Source: Daphnia carinata
Lineage: Eukaryota; Arthropoda; Branchiopoda; Diplostraca; Daphniidae
Direction of reading: 5' to 3'
Assembly (NCBI RefSeq): GCF_022539665.2
Contig: NC_081340.1
Location: 682,001 to 746,000 of the forward strand
Length of the DNA stretch: 64,000 nt
The notes below the pieces were generated by a model. It saw only the letters and a program-made list of their open reading frames with translations. It was not told the origin of the DNA and ran no database searches. Position numbers and translations under genes: made by a program. This document shows positions 1 through 10,068 of the stretch, piece after piece; the stretch's first letter is position 1; every line of letters starts with the position of its first letter.

Positions 1-160
1 TAAAATACTACAACGGCCGATATGGTAAGACTTGCTTGTTATTCGTTGCTGATAGTTGTATGAGCAAGTACAACATGAGTGCAACTGGAAAAGTTATTTA
101 TGCACTAAAAAGTAAGAAAAATTTAATAAATATTTCTGGTGTGGCCGTTGTAGTATTTTA
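1..160. repeat. Short inverted-repeat element (MITE-like), left edge possibly cut
   Basis: The first 18 bases, TAAAATACTACAACGGCC, return as a perfect reverse complement at 143-160. About 124 bp lie between the arms and contain no coding frame. This is the form of a miniature inverted-repeat transposable element. TTAA follows the right arm at 161-164 and could be part of a target duplication, but the left flank is outside the window, so neither the duplication nor the true left end can be tested. No superfamily is assigned. Confidence 0.55.
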
Positions 161-395
161 TTAAATGAACTATATTAGATATAACATATTTAATGGTCCC
201 CTGCAATTTAAATTAAAATAGGATAAAAGATAAATTTTTTGGTGAACCATTTAAGTTATGAGTTAACACCATCGGCTTTTTACAAAGAGAAATGGATATA
301 AGCCGACGCTCTTACGCAATATGTTGCCTACCGGATTGGAGGCATATCGTTCCTGTTGGAACAAAACAAAATAAAATAAATAGGACTATTTCTAA

Positions 396-572
396 GGAGA
401 AATAGGACTGATGCCGAGGAGAAATAGGACTGCTGGCATGGAGAAATAGGACTGTCTTAAAAGTTTTAAAAAGTCAGTCCTATTTCTCCCAGTCCTATTT
501 CTCCCAGTCCTATTTCTCCGGTAGAAATAGGACTGGAAATTTTCAGTCCTATTTCTCCAGTCCTATTTCACC
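396..572. repeat. Cluster of a 15-nt unit in both orientations
   Basis: The unit GGAGAAATAGGACTG is seen at 396-410, 418-432 and 440-454, and as a variant at 521-535. Its reverse complement is seen at 475-489, 490-504, 505-519, 544-558 and, with a variant end, 558-572. A further half-unit pair lies near 380-394. The forward and reverse blocks face each other, so a transcript could fold into several alternative hairpins. The cluster starts exactly where similarity of the adjacent LTR (576-1191) to the LTR at 53237 is lost, so it may be an expansion inside that LTR. Confidence 0.8.
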
Positions 573-575
573 GGC

Positions 576-1191
576 TACCGTCTTACCGCCACCGCCGTGG
601 CGAAGATGGAATAGAGATGACAAATGTTGGAAGGAAAAATAAAGATAACAGGGCTGTCGGTCGCACAAGAAGCGATCAGAAGCACTCACAATAGTTATTC
701 CATAAGATACAAAGTGAACTCACTAGATTTGATGAATTGAACAGCACTTGTAGATACAATAGAACTAGAATGAGAACTAGAACTGAAACTGGAACAAGAA
801 CAAGAACTAGAATAAAAACGAGAGAGAACTAACTTTTGGGAACAAAAGGGCATCCTTTTATAGATTTTACATGTTTGAGGAAAACATAGCATTTCCGACA
901 GATGAGCTCCGGATACAAGTTATTGAGTGTCGCATGCAGCAACATTTCGTATTCACGGAAATGTATGGCGCGATGTCCTACGCATGTAGCACATCCTATC
1001 AGCAACAAATAGGATGTAAAGTATCATGTAAAAATAGAATTCAAGGAAATGTCAATGACACTTGAATTATTATATTTATAATGTATACTTTAAAGATAAT
1101 GAACAACAAACATAATATATAATTTTAATATAAAGAAAACAAACAATAAAGATAAATATAATTAAAAGTTGTATTTTGATGACTTCGTTAC
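576..1191 (-). mobile_element. Solo or truncated LTR, same family as the LTR at 53237-54025
   Basis: Read on the minus strand from 1191, the sequence begins TGTAACGAAGTCAT and runs in parallel with the plus-strand LTR that starts at 53237. Shared landmarks include the TATA box TATAAAAGGAT (minus, about 863-852), the following block around 850-828 (compare 53550-53575) and a GC-rich stretch near 580-600 (compare 53790-53815). Similarity is clearly imperfect, so this is a diverged copy. No gag follows on the minus strand, and the internal side runs into the 15-nt repeat cluster. Open frames here are shadows of LTR sequence. Confidence 0.8.
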
Positions 1192-1510
1192 ACCATCATA
1201 GTAGCTATTCCATCTGGTAGCATTGTTGATCACAAAAAGCTCGCCCAATCTGATGCCAGAGAGCTACGCTGCTATTTGTTCCAAATACTTTGCAACTTGA
1301 AATTCAGAGATTTTTTAAGTTTTACGAATTGACGGTTAGACATTTTTCCGACATTCGTGGTGGCAGGTGCATCGCATATGTGGTGAAAGATGAATGTGCT
1401 CCTAGTCCAGATTTCTTGATCTGATCCAATATCCGATTAATTGGTGTGATCTCTGGCTTCTTCTGCTTCATTGGAAACTATTGAGTTTCCTCTTTCAGAG
1501 TTAGATGTTT

Positions 1511-1918
1511 CTAGAAATTTCTCCGCCAAATGAAGCTCCAAGATTTCTCCGATTTCGATGTACACAACATACTCCTCATCTCCTCATCGAATAGATCTTC
1601 ATCGCAAGCTTTCCATTCAGATTCTTTTTTTGCTTCTTGGAACATTCTAAACGCCTTCAAAAAATTAGAACCGTGGTCCGTAATGGTAGAATTTACTTTT
1701 TTTGAAATGTTGAGCTCGGCGTGCATGTCCGAAATCGCTTTCGCTAGAACATCGTAAGTATGTGAGCCGAATATTCGACGGACTCCGAGGCAAGCGCTTT
1801 GTCGAGTAATCTTCTCTTCAAGCCAGTGAACTGTCATTCCTAGGAAACTTCGGCGATGGTACGTCCAACAGTCAGCTGTTGTCGATACATAACTGGCTTT
1901 CGAAAGTTCAGAACACAA
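1511..1918 (-). pseudogene. hAT-family transposase fragment (RNase H-like core)
   Basis: The 135-residue frame reads like the centre of a ZBED/hAT transposase. It has a TADCWT segment, GMTVHW, a SACLGVRRI.G.HTYDVLAKAI stretch and TITDHGSNFLKAF, in the family order. It is the best preserved of three related fragments in this window (the others are at 12885-14770 plus and 45322-46640 minus). The frame stops after an acidic segment where the family continues to its C-terminal dimerisation region, and no such region is found downstream on this strand. It is a remnant, not an active transposase. Confidence 0.75.
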
Positions 1919-2429
1919 ATTTTTCTTGGTTTGTTCCTACTGCTTATTCGGTAGTTGAACCATAAAGGGGCGACTTCTGATTACCAGCGGACGAATCAGG
2001 CCTCCAATAAGCGGTTTAAATCCCTCCTTGTCAACTTTGCTAAAAGGAAGCAAATTGGCGACGACGTGGTTCTAAGGCAATGTTCAAATTTACCAGAAAA
2101 TTATTTGTATCTATTAAGTATAATTGCAAGCCTGAAGACTCACCAAAATTGGTTTACCTAATTCATCCCGTGTTCTTATCCGTGGCCATATTTATGTGCC
2201 ACCTGTTAAATATGCAACTATATTAGGCTGCTTTAAGTTTGACTTCCTTTTGTCAGAATTTTTGCAGTCTTTTTCTTTTTCGGCCCAAAGATAATTCAAT
2301 TATTGAAGAAAATTAGGGTGCTGTAACTGTAAAGAAAATAAATGAATAAAACAATTTTATGCTCAAATCAAAAATTATCCAGAAGCAAACGGTTAAATGA
2401 AATACAGTAATAGGAAAGCTAATGTACCA

Positions 2430-2695
2430 TCATGTGTTTTCTAGCATTGTACACCGAATTAGTCGTAATGCTGTTTTTTTAAGTAATTCAATTTTCCCTT
2501 TGCTGTTGTAGAGAGTTTTGAATTGGTGGCACTTCAAACATTTAACCAGAAACCCCTTCCCATTTGGTCTTACCCCGATGAACTGGAAAAATTTAATTGG
2601 AAGCTCAATAACACCTTTGTTCATCCATGAATTTTCTGTAGAAGTATTAGCCAGTACTGCGTCATTATTGTCACTGCACTCTCTGCTAAATGAAA
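2430..2695 (-). pseudogene. Probable 5' exon of the same hAT element (BED-like zinc finger)
   Basis: A minus-strand frame opens right after a pyrimidine-rich TTTTTCATTTAG acceptor (about 2696-2707). It encodes FFQFIGVRPNGKGFLVKCLKC and further basic residues. The C-X2-C pair in this setting resembles the BED finger exon of the plus-strand hAT pseudogene (RYLCLIGDC at 13430-13600). It lies upstream of the transposase core at 1511-1918 on the same strand. The matching His pair of a BED finger is not clearly visible, so the assignment rests on position and on similarity to the other copy. Confidence 0.4.
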
Positions 2696-3189
2696 AAGAA
2701 TGTTCAGAATCACCAAATCACTCTAAACAGGCTTAGTAATAAGTAACGAGTTACAATGGCATCTAAATACTGACAATAATCAATGTAGGCACATCAATTA
2801 ATTTTCTTTACCTTTCACTGGCAGAATTAGGATTGCTATCTAAATTAACAGTTCCACAAGCAACTTGATTTGATTGATCACTTGCAACTCAATGCCTTTT
2901 TGTTTCAAGAGTCGAGGTTCCTAAAACTGAATCAGTTGCCCTTTTTCTCTGTGACTATCTCAGATTTTTGTCTTAATATAATTAATAAGAAATTATAAAA
3001 TTTTACTTCAGTAAAGAAAACATAATAAAGAAATTTACAAGTCTAAGTTAAAGTTACACTGCACTAATTGTTAAAGAAGTTAGCACTTAGATGTCAACAA
3101 TCCAGCTCAAGCCAGCCTGCTTTTCAGTTTAAACTTCAAGATTGAACCTTGTTTGGCGTGTATAATTTTTTGCTAAACTTTTAATTTTG

Positions 3190-3347
3190 GTTCCTAGACG
3201 GCGATCTGTGAGCTTCTCGCTTATGGACCAAAAGCTCACGATCAAGCTCGCATTTTTTAAAAAGAGTGCGCTCAAGCTTAAAACTCACCAAATGAGTAAG
3301 CGCGCTCACGAAAAGCTCAAGCTCATGTGGAGCTCGTTTCAACTCTG
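3190..3347 (-). repeat. Terminal region of a hAT element with subterminal GCTCAC repeats
   Basis: The minus strand begins CAGAGTTGAAACGAGCTCC at 3347, a hAT-like terminus (CAG-G/A-G start). Inside it are many copies of AAGCTCA/GAGCTT and GCGCTCAC. The plus-strand sequence at 44694 starts with the same CAGAGTTG and carries a similar run of GAGCGCGCTC repeats next to another hAT fragment. This supports reading both as ends of one family. The 8-bp target duplication could not be identified. Confidence 0.45.
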
Positions 3348-4414
3348 GCAGTAACTACTACAGAAAACCACATTGAAAATATTCCGGAAACCCGAAAGTC
3401 AGCCCGACAACAAGACAAGCGACCCAAGACACCACCGAAACCCATGATTTAATTCCAATAAAAGTTATCATGGAATTGTCGGAATAAAGTCGAATCGAAT
3501 TGACGGAACCCAGCATGGGGGAAAGTGAGATCATGTAAACTGACAAAACAAAAGACCCCCTGAGACCCCCAAGAGTGCCCACTGTTCCACGAAACAAACG
3601 TTTCAAGCCAACTTTGACGACCCAGAATTCTAAACCTGCTTCAACCACTCCTCCACCAAAACGATATCGATATGTGACCATCTGTCGGTACAGTTCACAC
3701 TTACTTGCAATCTCGACCTCCCGAATCTGACCAAAATTTTCTTTTCACTCAGATTTTTAGTTCGATTTTAAAATTATTAACTTGTATCTGTTTTATACTT
3801 TGTGTAGAAGTAAAAAATCAGACATAGAAATCATAGCTCTTTATTGAAACGAGAAATGTCACAAAGAGAGGAGAGAGATTTAACAATCAGCCCTTGCCGA
3901 TATCGGCCACCAATACGGTACAAAGATATATATACTGTGTTACTGAGGTCCTTCCTTGATGCTCAACTTATATCAAAACATACCACTTATTTAAAGGTGT
4001 TCTAAGAAACTAAGGATGAAACAGTAGCTACCGAAATCTTATCAAAAATCTTGTACCTTATTCCATAGATTCCGGATGATCATGTTTAAACTGAAGCTCT
4101 TTCAGGAAACTACAATGATAAAAGGTATTGATTCGAAAATGGAAGATGTCACTGAATGTCGTTTTGTTTAATCAATGGAATCCATTGTTGGCATGTCTGA
4201 GAACTAGGGTACAGTAACAAAAGTAGTAAAAAAATTACATGAAATGAAATTTGAAATATTCAATAGATATTGTAGCGTTATCTTGTTTATTTAACCCTTT
4301 GCAGCAAACCAAATTTGAAGAGGGGAAAGAAGTTTCGTTGGACGTCACGAAATCGACGTCCATTGAATTTCCTTTTCAGCCAAAAACAAACAAAAAAAGG
4401 TGTTAAAGTAGCCG
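3348..4414. other. Intergenic stretch without a supported gene
   Basis: A 107-codon open frame on the minus strand (3358-3681) is present, but it has no recognisable domain, no zinc or catalytic motif and no related copy in the window. I treat it as chance. Around 3840-3990 the sequence could be an end of the neighbouring Copia element, but no matching second LTR was found. Confidence 0.5.
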
Positions 4415-4487
4415 CTTAGGATCAAACTATAGCTCTCTGATGCTTTGATATAGGAATCAGTCGGTCTAACCACTCAGCTATCCTAAT
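4415..4487 (-). tRNA. tRNA-like sequence, probably a pseudogene or SINE head
   Basis: On the minus strand 4487-4415 is 73 nt long. It starts ATTAGGA, followed by TA and an A-box-like GCTGAGTGGTTAGA. It has a B-box-like AGTTTGATCCT near the 3' end and closes with TCCTAAG, which pairs with six of seven bases of the 5' arm. Length and spacing of the two boxes fit a tRNA. The D stem and anticodon stem pair poorly and no clean seven-base anticodon loop forms, so a working tRNA is unlikely. A decayed tRNA or the head of a tRNA-derived SINE fits better. Confidence 0.35.
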
Positions 4488-4499
4488 ATAATATTAAAA

Positions 4500-5950
4500 G
4501 TAATCGAAATTGACCTAGAAGTTTCGGTTTGACCTCTCTGCCACTCTATTCTGCTGGGGAGTACGTGTCACACTTGTATGGTGGAGCATGTATTTTTTTT
4601 CGATAGAGTTGGAACTCGTCACTGAAATATTATCTTCCGTTATCACTTCTCAATAACTTGATATCTTGGCCAGTGTCGCCTTTCAGTTTATGTAGGCAAG
4701 TTTTGAAGTGCGCTGGAACTTCCAATTTCCTTTTCATAATGCATACGACATAGAAACCGCTGTTATCGTCTTTGAAAAGAACGTAGTATAGATAGCCTCC
4801 TGGGGACGGACGATCCATAGGACCATGTACATCTGAATGTACAATTACATCAATTACTGACGCTCGTTCATGACAACACTTTGGAAAGGGAATTATATTG
4901 TACTTACCCAGTTCACACCCAGTACATGGTTTCTTGAAAGAGAGAGATTTCACGATTAGACCGCGCACCAGCTCCTCAGTCATCATTCTTTTTATTGTGT
5001 CCGAGTTGACGTGGACAAGTCTGCGGTGCCAGATTTCAATCGGCTTTTTAGTGACGGAGACAAGTGCAAACTTCCATTGGATGTTGGTCTTCGGTAGTAA
5101 TAGGACTTCATCAAGGCGGTAAAGTTTTTGATTCAGGCGTGTTCCAGTCACAATCAGTTTCCTCTTTTGGTAAACACAACCATGTGTTGCACTGAAATGA
5201 GTTTCAAAACCGTTGTCTGCGGCAGCTCCAACTGAGAAAAGATTCACTTTTGGATGAGGAACGTAAAGCACGTCTCGCAGTAACACAAAACGGTTGTTTC
5301 CATCCATTTTGATCTTGATGTCTCCCATACCCACTCCTTGCAGACGCGCTTGATGATTGTCAATCCCCCATACGGGCCACAGACTTGGGTCAAGTTTCTT
5401 ATAGTTTATGAAAAACATTGTTTGACCTGTTATGTGAATCGTCGCTTTAGTGTCAACATACCAGTCTGATGAGCCGTTCTCGGTTAAGCTTGAAAAAAAG
5501 GCAAACTTGGGTTCAAGATCTTCAATCGAATTGCTTTCTTCTGGTGGTTGGGCAGTGATAAGGCCGATGGGCCCTGATCCTACTATTAGTCTGTAGAGCA
5601 GTTGCTATGCCAGTCGTGATGGCGTCGTCCATTTTCTTTGTTCTCCAAACGGCTACTGATTGGTCTTTGTTCTTACACTGTTCACAAACGTGATTGACCC
5701 ATTTCCCCTTTTGACTGGTCGTCGTTGACGCGTTTGTTCCGCCACACTGATGTGAGTTTCGTGCTAGGAAGGCCGAATTGTTTGCATCGACACAGATTCC
5801 ACGGCCTTTTTTGAGCGTCTCTTCCCGAATCAAACAACTCGTAACTAAGGCCAGAGTCTTCTCCGCTACAGGAACATCATGCCAAGCTGAGTGAAAGTGA
5901 TCATGGTGGGAGTAACGCATTCCCAACAGCAGGCGACGTGGTCTGGACGC
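4500..5950 (-). pseudogene. Copia-type gag-pol remnant (gag, protease, integrase start)
   Basis: Read on the minus strand, 5926-5522 holds a Copia gag piece (AWHDVPVAEKTLALVTSCL). After a frame change near 5560 comes a protease region (about 5460) where the family's DSGA box reads DTKA. It runs into the GAG-pre-integrase zinc region (HRRLVHVNSDTIKR then C-T-G-C) and the integrase core start (HSDVHGP, LFKDDNSGFYV, LRSDNG) ending at 4630. A stop follows LRSDNGR, and in another frame near 4530 the typical QQNRVAERSNR segment appears. Reverse transcriptase and RNase H are absent. This is a 5' half of a Copia element inactivated by frame changes, a stop and an altered protease site. Confidence 0.85.
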
Positions 5951-5989
5951 CGCACGAGGCTGCCCAGCCGTTTTAATCTATTTGAATTG

Positions 5990-6120
5990 GGTGGTACTCG
6001 ACAGAGGGCCACCACTGTAAATTTTCCCCCCTTTTTGTAACTTAGCCCCCCTAGGCCTATCGGCCGTTTCGCAAGAGATGGCAAGGGGCAGTTAGTCGAC
6101 AAATACACCTCCTGCAATGA
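5990..6120. repeat. Dispersed repeat shared with 22110-22235
   Basis: A stretch with TTTTTGTAACTTAGCCCC, CCTATCGGCC and GGCAAGGGGCAGTTAG is repeated with changes near 22110-22235 in the same orientation (TTTTGTAAATTAAGCCCC, CCTATCGGCC, GGCAAGAGGCAGTTAG). No coding content is seen in either copy. Here it abuts the upstream end of the Copia remnant, so it may be leader or LTR sequence of that element, but this is not proven. Confidence 0.5.
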
Positions 6121-6351
6121 ACAACAAGTACTACCAGTGCTTCCCGTGTTTCATTCTTCAATTATTCAAAAGGTAAAGTCAGTACACGGGCTGACTGTTC
6201 CCTAAATGGTCCTTCGAACCTTTAACTATTTCTTAATTGAAGTCAGTTTCTTAATTTAAGCAATCATTGCTTGTTGTGTAACCGTGGGGGAGTTTTTTGC
6301 TCACCCCTCTACGCTAGCGTGTTAAATTTGTGTTAAATTCATCTTTGTTGC

Positions 6352-7282
6352 TTGATTCCACAAGATTGTTGCCACATATCTTGTGGGCCTTTTTTCTTTT
6401 TTTTTACTTTTTTCAACTCTTCCCTTATTGGAGGATATTCATATCCTCCCTTTAACCCTCCATTCTTCATCAAGGTCTCCACAACAAGCTTCAAAATTCG
6501 TGACGTTGAAAAAATTAAGAGGGCTAAGAGGAAGGCTGAGGGCTTGAAGAAGCCGTGGACTTGTCCACACCAGCTGAGGCAATTCCGAAACACCCCGGAA
6601 GGAAGGCGGCAAATTAATTTTTTCAACCGCCTTGTAACAGCCACAGCTGATACCAAATAACTTGCTTCATCACTCAACTCACTGCTCCCAATCGCAGTCC
6701 AGCATATGCCCTTGGCAGCTATAAAAGACGCCGTTGCACCAAAATACCACGGTGACATAAGGTATCGTCCGGACACCCAGGTCGCGCAGAAGAAGGAGGA
6801 GGGAGCTATAGCTACACCGGCTCCAAATGGGTTGACCAACACCCCAGCAGCTGCAGCAAACAAGGGATTTTCCCGCGGACATGGTCGGCCAATCTCTCCA
6901 GTTGTCGGCCATCATGAACAGTCCCAAGTCGAAGTAGGTAGATCACGTGGACGTGGTCGACCAAGCTCTCAGTCGTCGGCCATCTTGAGCCATTTGAACA
7001 GCTGTTGCCTACCCCAGGCGTAGGGCGTAACAACTTGCTCAACACGAAATACGCACCCTTTAAGTCAGGGCAAGAAAATTCACATGGACGTGGTCGGCCA
7101 ATATTCCCCACAAGGAAAATCCATTGGATGCTCTAAATCATCCATGTAACCCAGTGTTAGCACCAGCCAAAGCAGTGGGCAGCCGAGCCGAAGAAAAGGG
7201 GGAAAAGGAGGAAGAAGACGAACACATTCTTTGGATCGACGCGGATCCAAAGGATCTTATTGATTTTTATACAAAACTGTAA
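6352..7282 (+). pseudogene. Decayed ORF with repeated AT-hook-like GRGRP boxes and acidic tail
   Basis: Plus-strand coding-like segments succeed each other in three frames. 6352-6660 has a basic region ending NFFNRLVTATADTK. 6706-7023 carries SRGHGRP and SRGRGRP boxes. A third GRGRP box at 7086-7100 is in another frame, and a fourth segment ends at the stop 7280-7282 with an acidic EEKGEKEEEDEHILWIDADP tail. The three boxes come from a repeated 15-mer (6877-6891, 6949-6963, 7086-7100). R-G-R-P is the core of AT-hook minor-groove binders, so an extinct nucleic-acid-binding protein, perhaps a gag, is plausible. I do not recognise the family. Frame breaks show it is not functional. Confidence 0.4.
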
Positions 7283-7439
7283 TCTTACTAATGTTACAAT
7301 AAAATAATTGATGAATAGCTTTGTTATTTACTTTAAGCTGAAGAAACGAGTTGATCGTACTCCACCAAAAAGAGAAAACCTTCTTACATTATTTTGGAGT
7401 TGGGTTGTATGCCTAACTCCCACTAATTATTTTCCTTTC

Positions 7440-7775
7440 CTCTTTTAGAAAATTAGCGCCATATAGCGCTCAAATGTTCAAACTTTAATATTTTCTTTTT
7501 CAAAAAAACTATTTTCTTTCCAGAACTTCAAGCCTACGCCACCTAGTGGTGATAAGCAAACTAGAAAATATAAATTTAAAAAAAAAATTCTCAGAAACTG
7601 AATACCCGCCCAATCTAGCGGTACAAAAAGAAACTTATTCAGTATTTTTATCTTTCTTTTTTTTTTGTCAAAACTGAACATATACGCCATCTAGCGGTAA
7701 AAACCAAACGATGGTAAAAATTTCTTTTTGTCTCATTTCCTTCTTAAAACTGAATTCATGGCGCTCTAGCGGCCA
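7440..7775 (+). repeat. Degenerate ~75-bp tandem array with CTCF-like boxes
   Basis: Five boxes recur at 7457, 7537, 7607, 7685 and 7760, with spacings of 80, 70, 78 and 75 bp. They read CGCCATATAGCGC, CGCCACCTAGTGG, CGCCCAATCTAGCGG, CGCCATCTAGCGG and GGCGCTCTAGCGG. Between boxes are T-rich runs (TTTTCTTTCC-like) and AACTGAA-type phrases, which also repeat. The second box matches the reverse complement of the CTCF core CCASYAGRKGGC exactly, and the fourth differs at one base. The array lies just upstream of the BEL/Pao gag at 8120 and could be inside that element's LTR or leader. Confidence 0.6.
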
Positions 7776-8119
7776 AATAAGCAACCTTATGTTCTGAGTG
7801 ACTAGAAAATAGTCATGTCTCACACTCATCCAGTTCGCATCGTGCCGACAAAGAATTAAATCGTTACATTATTATTACTGAAAACAAGGTCGGTTTATTT
7901 GCTCAAACGTCATCGAAAGCTAAATAACAGCTAAAATTAAAGCTCTCACTTCAAAAAATGTCATAGGAAGGAGGAAAAACCTCAGTCAGTGGAGTTTAAA
8001 AAAATACGCCTACTGATTGGAGCACGGCGTCAGTGATGCTTCCTTTCCATTCAGCGACAATTTAGTGGAAGCAGCAACGGTAAAACTTTAACTTTAAAAT
8101 TCCATCTGAACCAAAAAAA

Positions 8120-10068
8120 ATGTCACGATTGGCTGCCGCAAAACGAGTTAGCCTAAAAGGCCACCTTAAGAGGACAATGGAAAAAATAAAGGGATACAAG
8201 TACCTTACGATGACTGCAGAACTGATTACGATATTGCAACGGAGACGGAACTTCTAAAGCAACGTTATCAAAAATTTATCAAAGCAAGCGACCAAGTACG
8301 ATGGGCCTTGCAAACTACAAACGCTACCGAGGAGCAAATTGAACAAGATTACTCCACAGTAGCAGAAATTGAAGAAGAAATGAGCAGCATGCTCGCCTCC
8401 GTTAAAAACAAACGAGACGGTTATAAAAGACAACAAGAATTGGAATTTCAAGAGTTGCAGCGAAAAGAACAGCGCTAGATAGACGCGGATAGAACAAGTT
8501 GCTTCAAGACCTGATCACTCAACAGCAGCAACTGTTCACAAACCAAATTCTCCAACAACAACAAGCCTACGCCTTACAGATTCATCAAATTATGGCGCAA
8601 AACCAGGCTCCAGTGCAAGTAGCAGCAGCAGCAGCTCCCGTACAACAACCGATACCTCTTCCCCAAAGACAAATAAAACATTTCAAAGGTTCTCTCATTC
8701 AAACACATTTATGTAAGTTTGACAACCTAGCTCCTGTTAAAACCAGGGCGGACGTATCGGCACTGAGAAAACTGCAAATCACCGTCCAGTCTCATATCAA
8801 TGCCTTTTTTCGGTTCAAACAAATAAAATTTTCATGTCGGTTTTGGTTCAAAAAGATTAGCTTGAAGGACTCCTCGGCATAAAATTAATGAAGCTACCTC
8901 CTGCAGAATGCAGAAAGAATGGCCAAGCTCAGAAGAGAACGAAACAGATATCACAGCCTTACAGAATTTCATTAGGGATCAAGTTGACGCTGTGGAAAGG
9001 TACAGCCGATGGAAATCGGAAACACAAAAACGCCACAGCAGTCAACACCACCAAGTCCAGCAAAACAAATACCAGCTGCCACAGCATCACAGCTGGCAAT
9101 TGGAACCACATCTCAACCAGCTCCACACACTAGCAAAATTCCCAAACAATAAAAGCCATCGTCAAACACATCTACTAGGCGACAGGACAACTTTATCATG
9201 TGATAATGCACAAGACCATACAATTTTTGCGGGGAAATTCACTACTCCACGGGTTGTTCAGTAAACCTAAAAGAAAAAAAGGCCATCATTGCAAAGCAGA
9301 AACGGTGTTTTTGTCAGATGTTTCAGTGCAAACCACGAAACTATGAACTCCCAACAAACTACGCACGCAAACATTGCCAAGCTACACACCACACAGCTCT
9401 CTGCGAAAAAAAGACACGCTTCGCCCACCAAACAGTTAATGGCAACAGTGCCATTACAAACGGTACGGTGTCCGCTGCTAGTGCAAACGCCCCCGGCGAT
9501 CTCGGGGTAAAAACAGCAATGGTAATGTTACTAGGCCCAAATGGAAAGGAAACCAGAGCCATTTTATTCATCGGCTGGACTACATTGAAGACACTGGAGC
9601 ATATTCTCACACAACATTTGCAAGAAAATTGTGGCTGGACAACAAAAAATTGCTGACGACAGGATTGAAACCAACAACCAAGAAAAAAAAGTCGTAATTC
9701 TAATCGGAGTCGACCAGATGTTCGAAGTCATTCCGAATGAAGCACCTATCCAAAGCCCGTGTGGCCTGACGGCCTACACCCCAAAGCTAGGGTGGATGTT
9801 AGTGGGACCTTCAAATGAAAATAACTCGAAAAAAGGAAAAGGGATAATCCATCAAATGCTGCAATGTGGTAGCTTTTCAACAACCCAAACAGTAGCTTCA
9901 TTTGCCACCGGCTGCCTTGATTCAGACAATACTTTTACAAACCTTCCCGAAACACAGGAGGCAAAGGCGGATGGAAAGGAGACCAAAGAATCTTCGTCTC
10001 CCCACCCGACGTCTACGGAAGATATTTCAATAGAAATCTCCAAAATTAAAAAAGAAAGGCACTATTGA
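8120..10068 (+). pseudogene. BEL/Pao gag-protease remnant (5' part of a split element)
   Basis: An ATG at 8120 opens MSRLAAAKRVSLKGHLKRT, a Pao-type gag N-terminus. A frame change near 8195 leads to the coiled-coil part (TEEQIEQDYSTVAEIEEEM) that stops at 8478. Further gag lies at 8499-8882 (Gln-rich, GSLIQTHLCKFDN) and 8908-9264, then a degraded His/Cys knuckle and protease entry at 9318-9656. 9631-10068 holds the typical protease end (LIGVDQMFEVI, GLTAYTPKLGWMLVGP). At least four frame breaks disable it. Coding similarity ends near 10060, where a minus-strand Gypsy fragment begins. The missing reverse transcriptase of a plus-strand BEL resumes at 20508. Confidence 0.8.

Noticed and set aside
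3358-3681. 107-codon minus frame rich in Val/Gly
   Set aside because: No recognisable motif, no neighbours on the strand; composition suggests a chance frame.
6339-7111. Long minus-strand frames opposite the GRGRP region
   Set aside because: They mirror the plus-strand repeats and contain no motif; the plus strand explains the sequence better.
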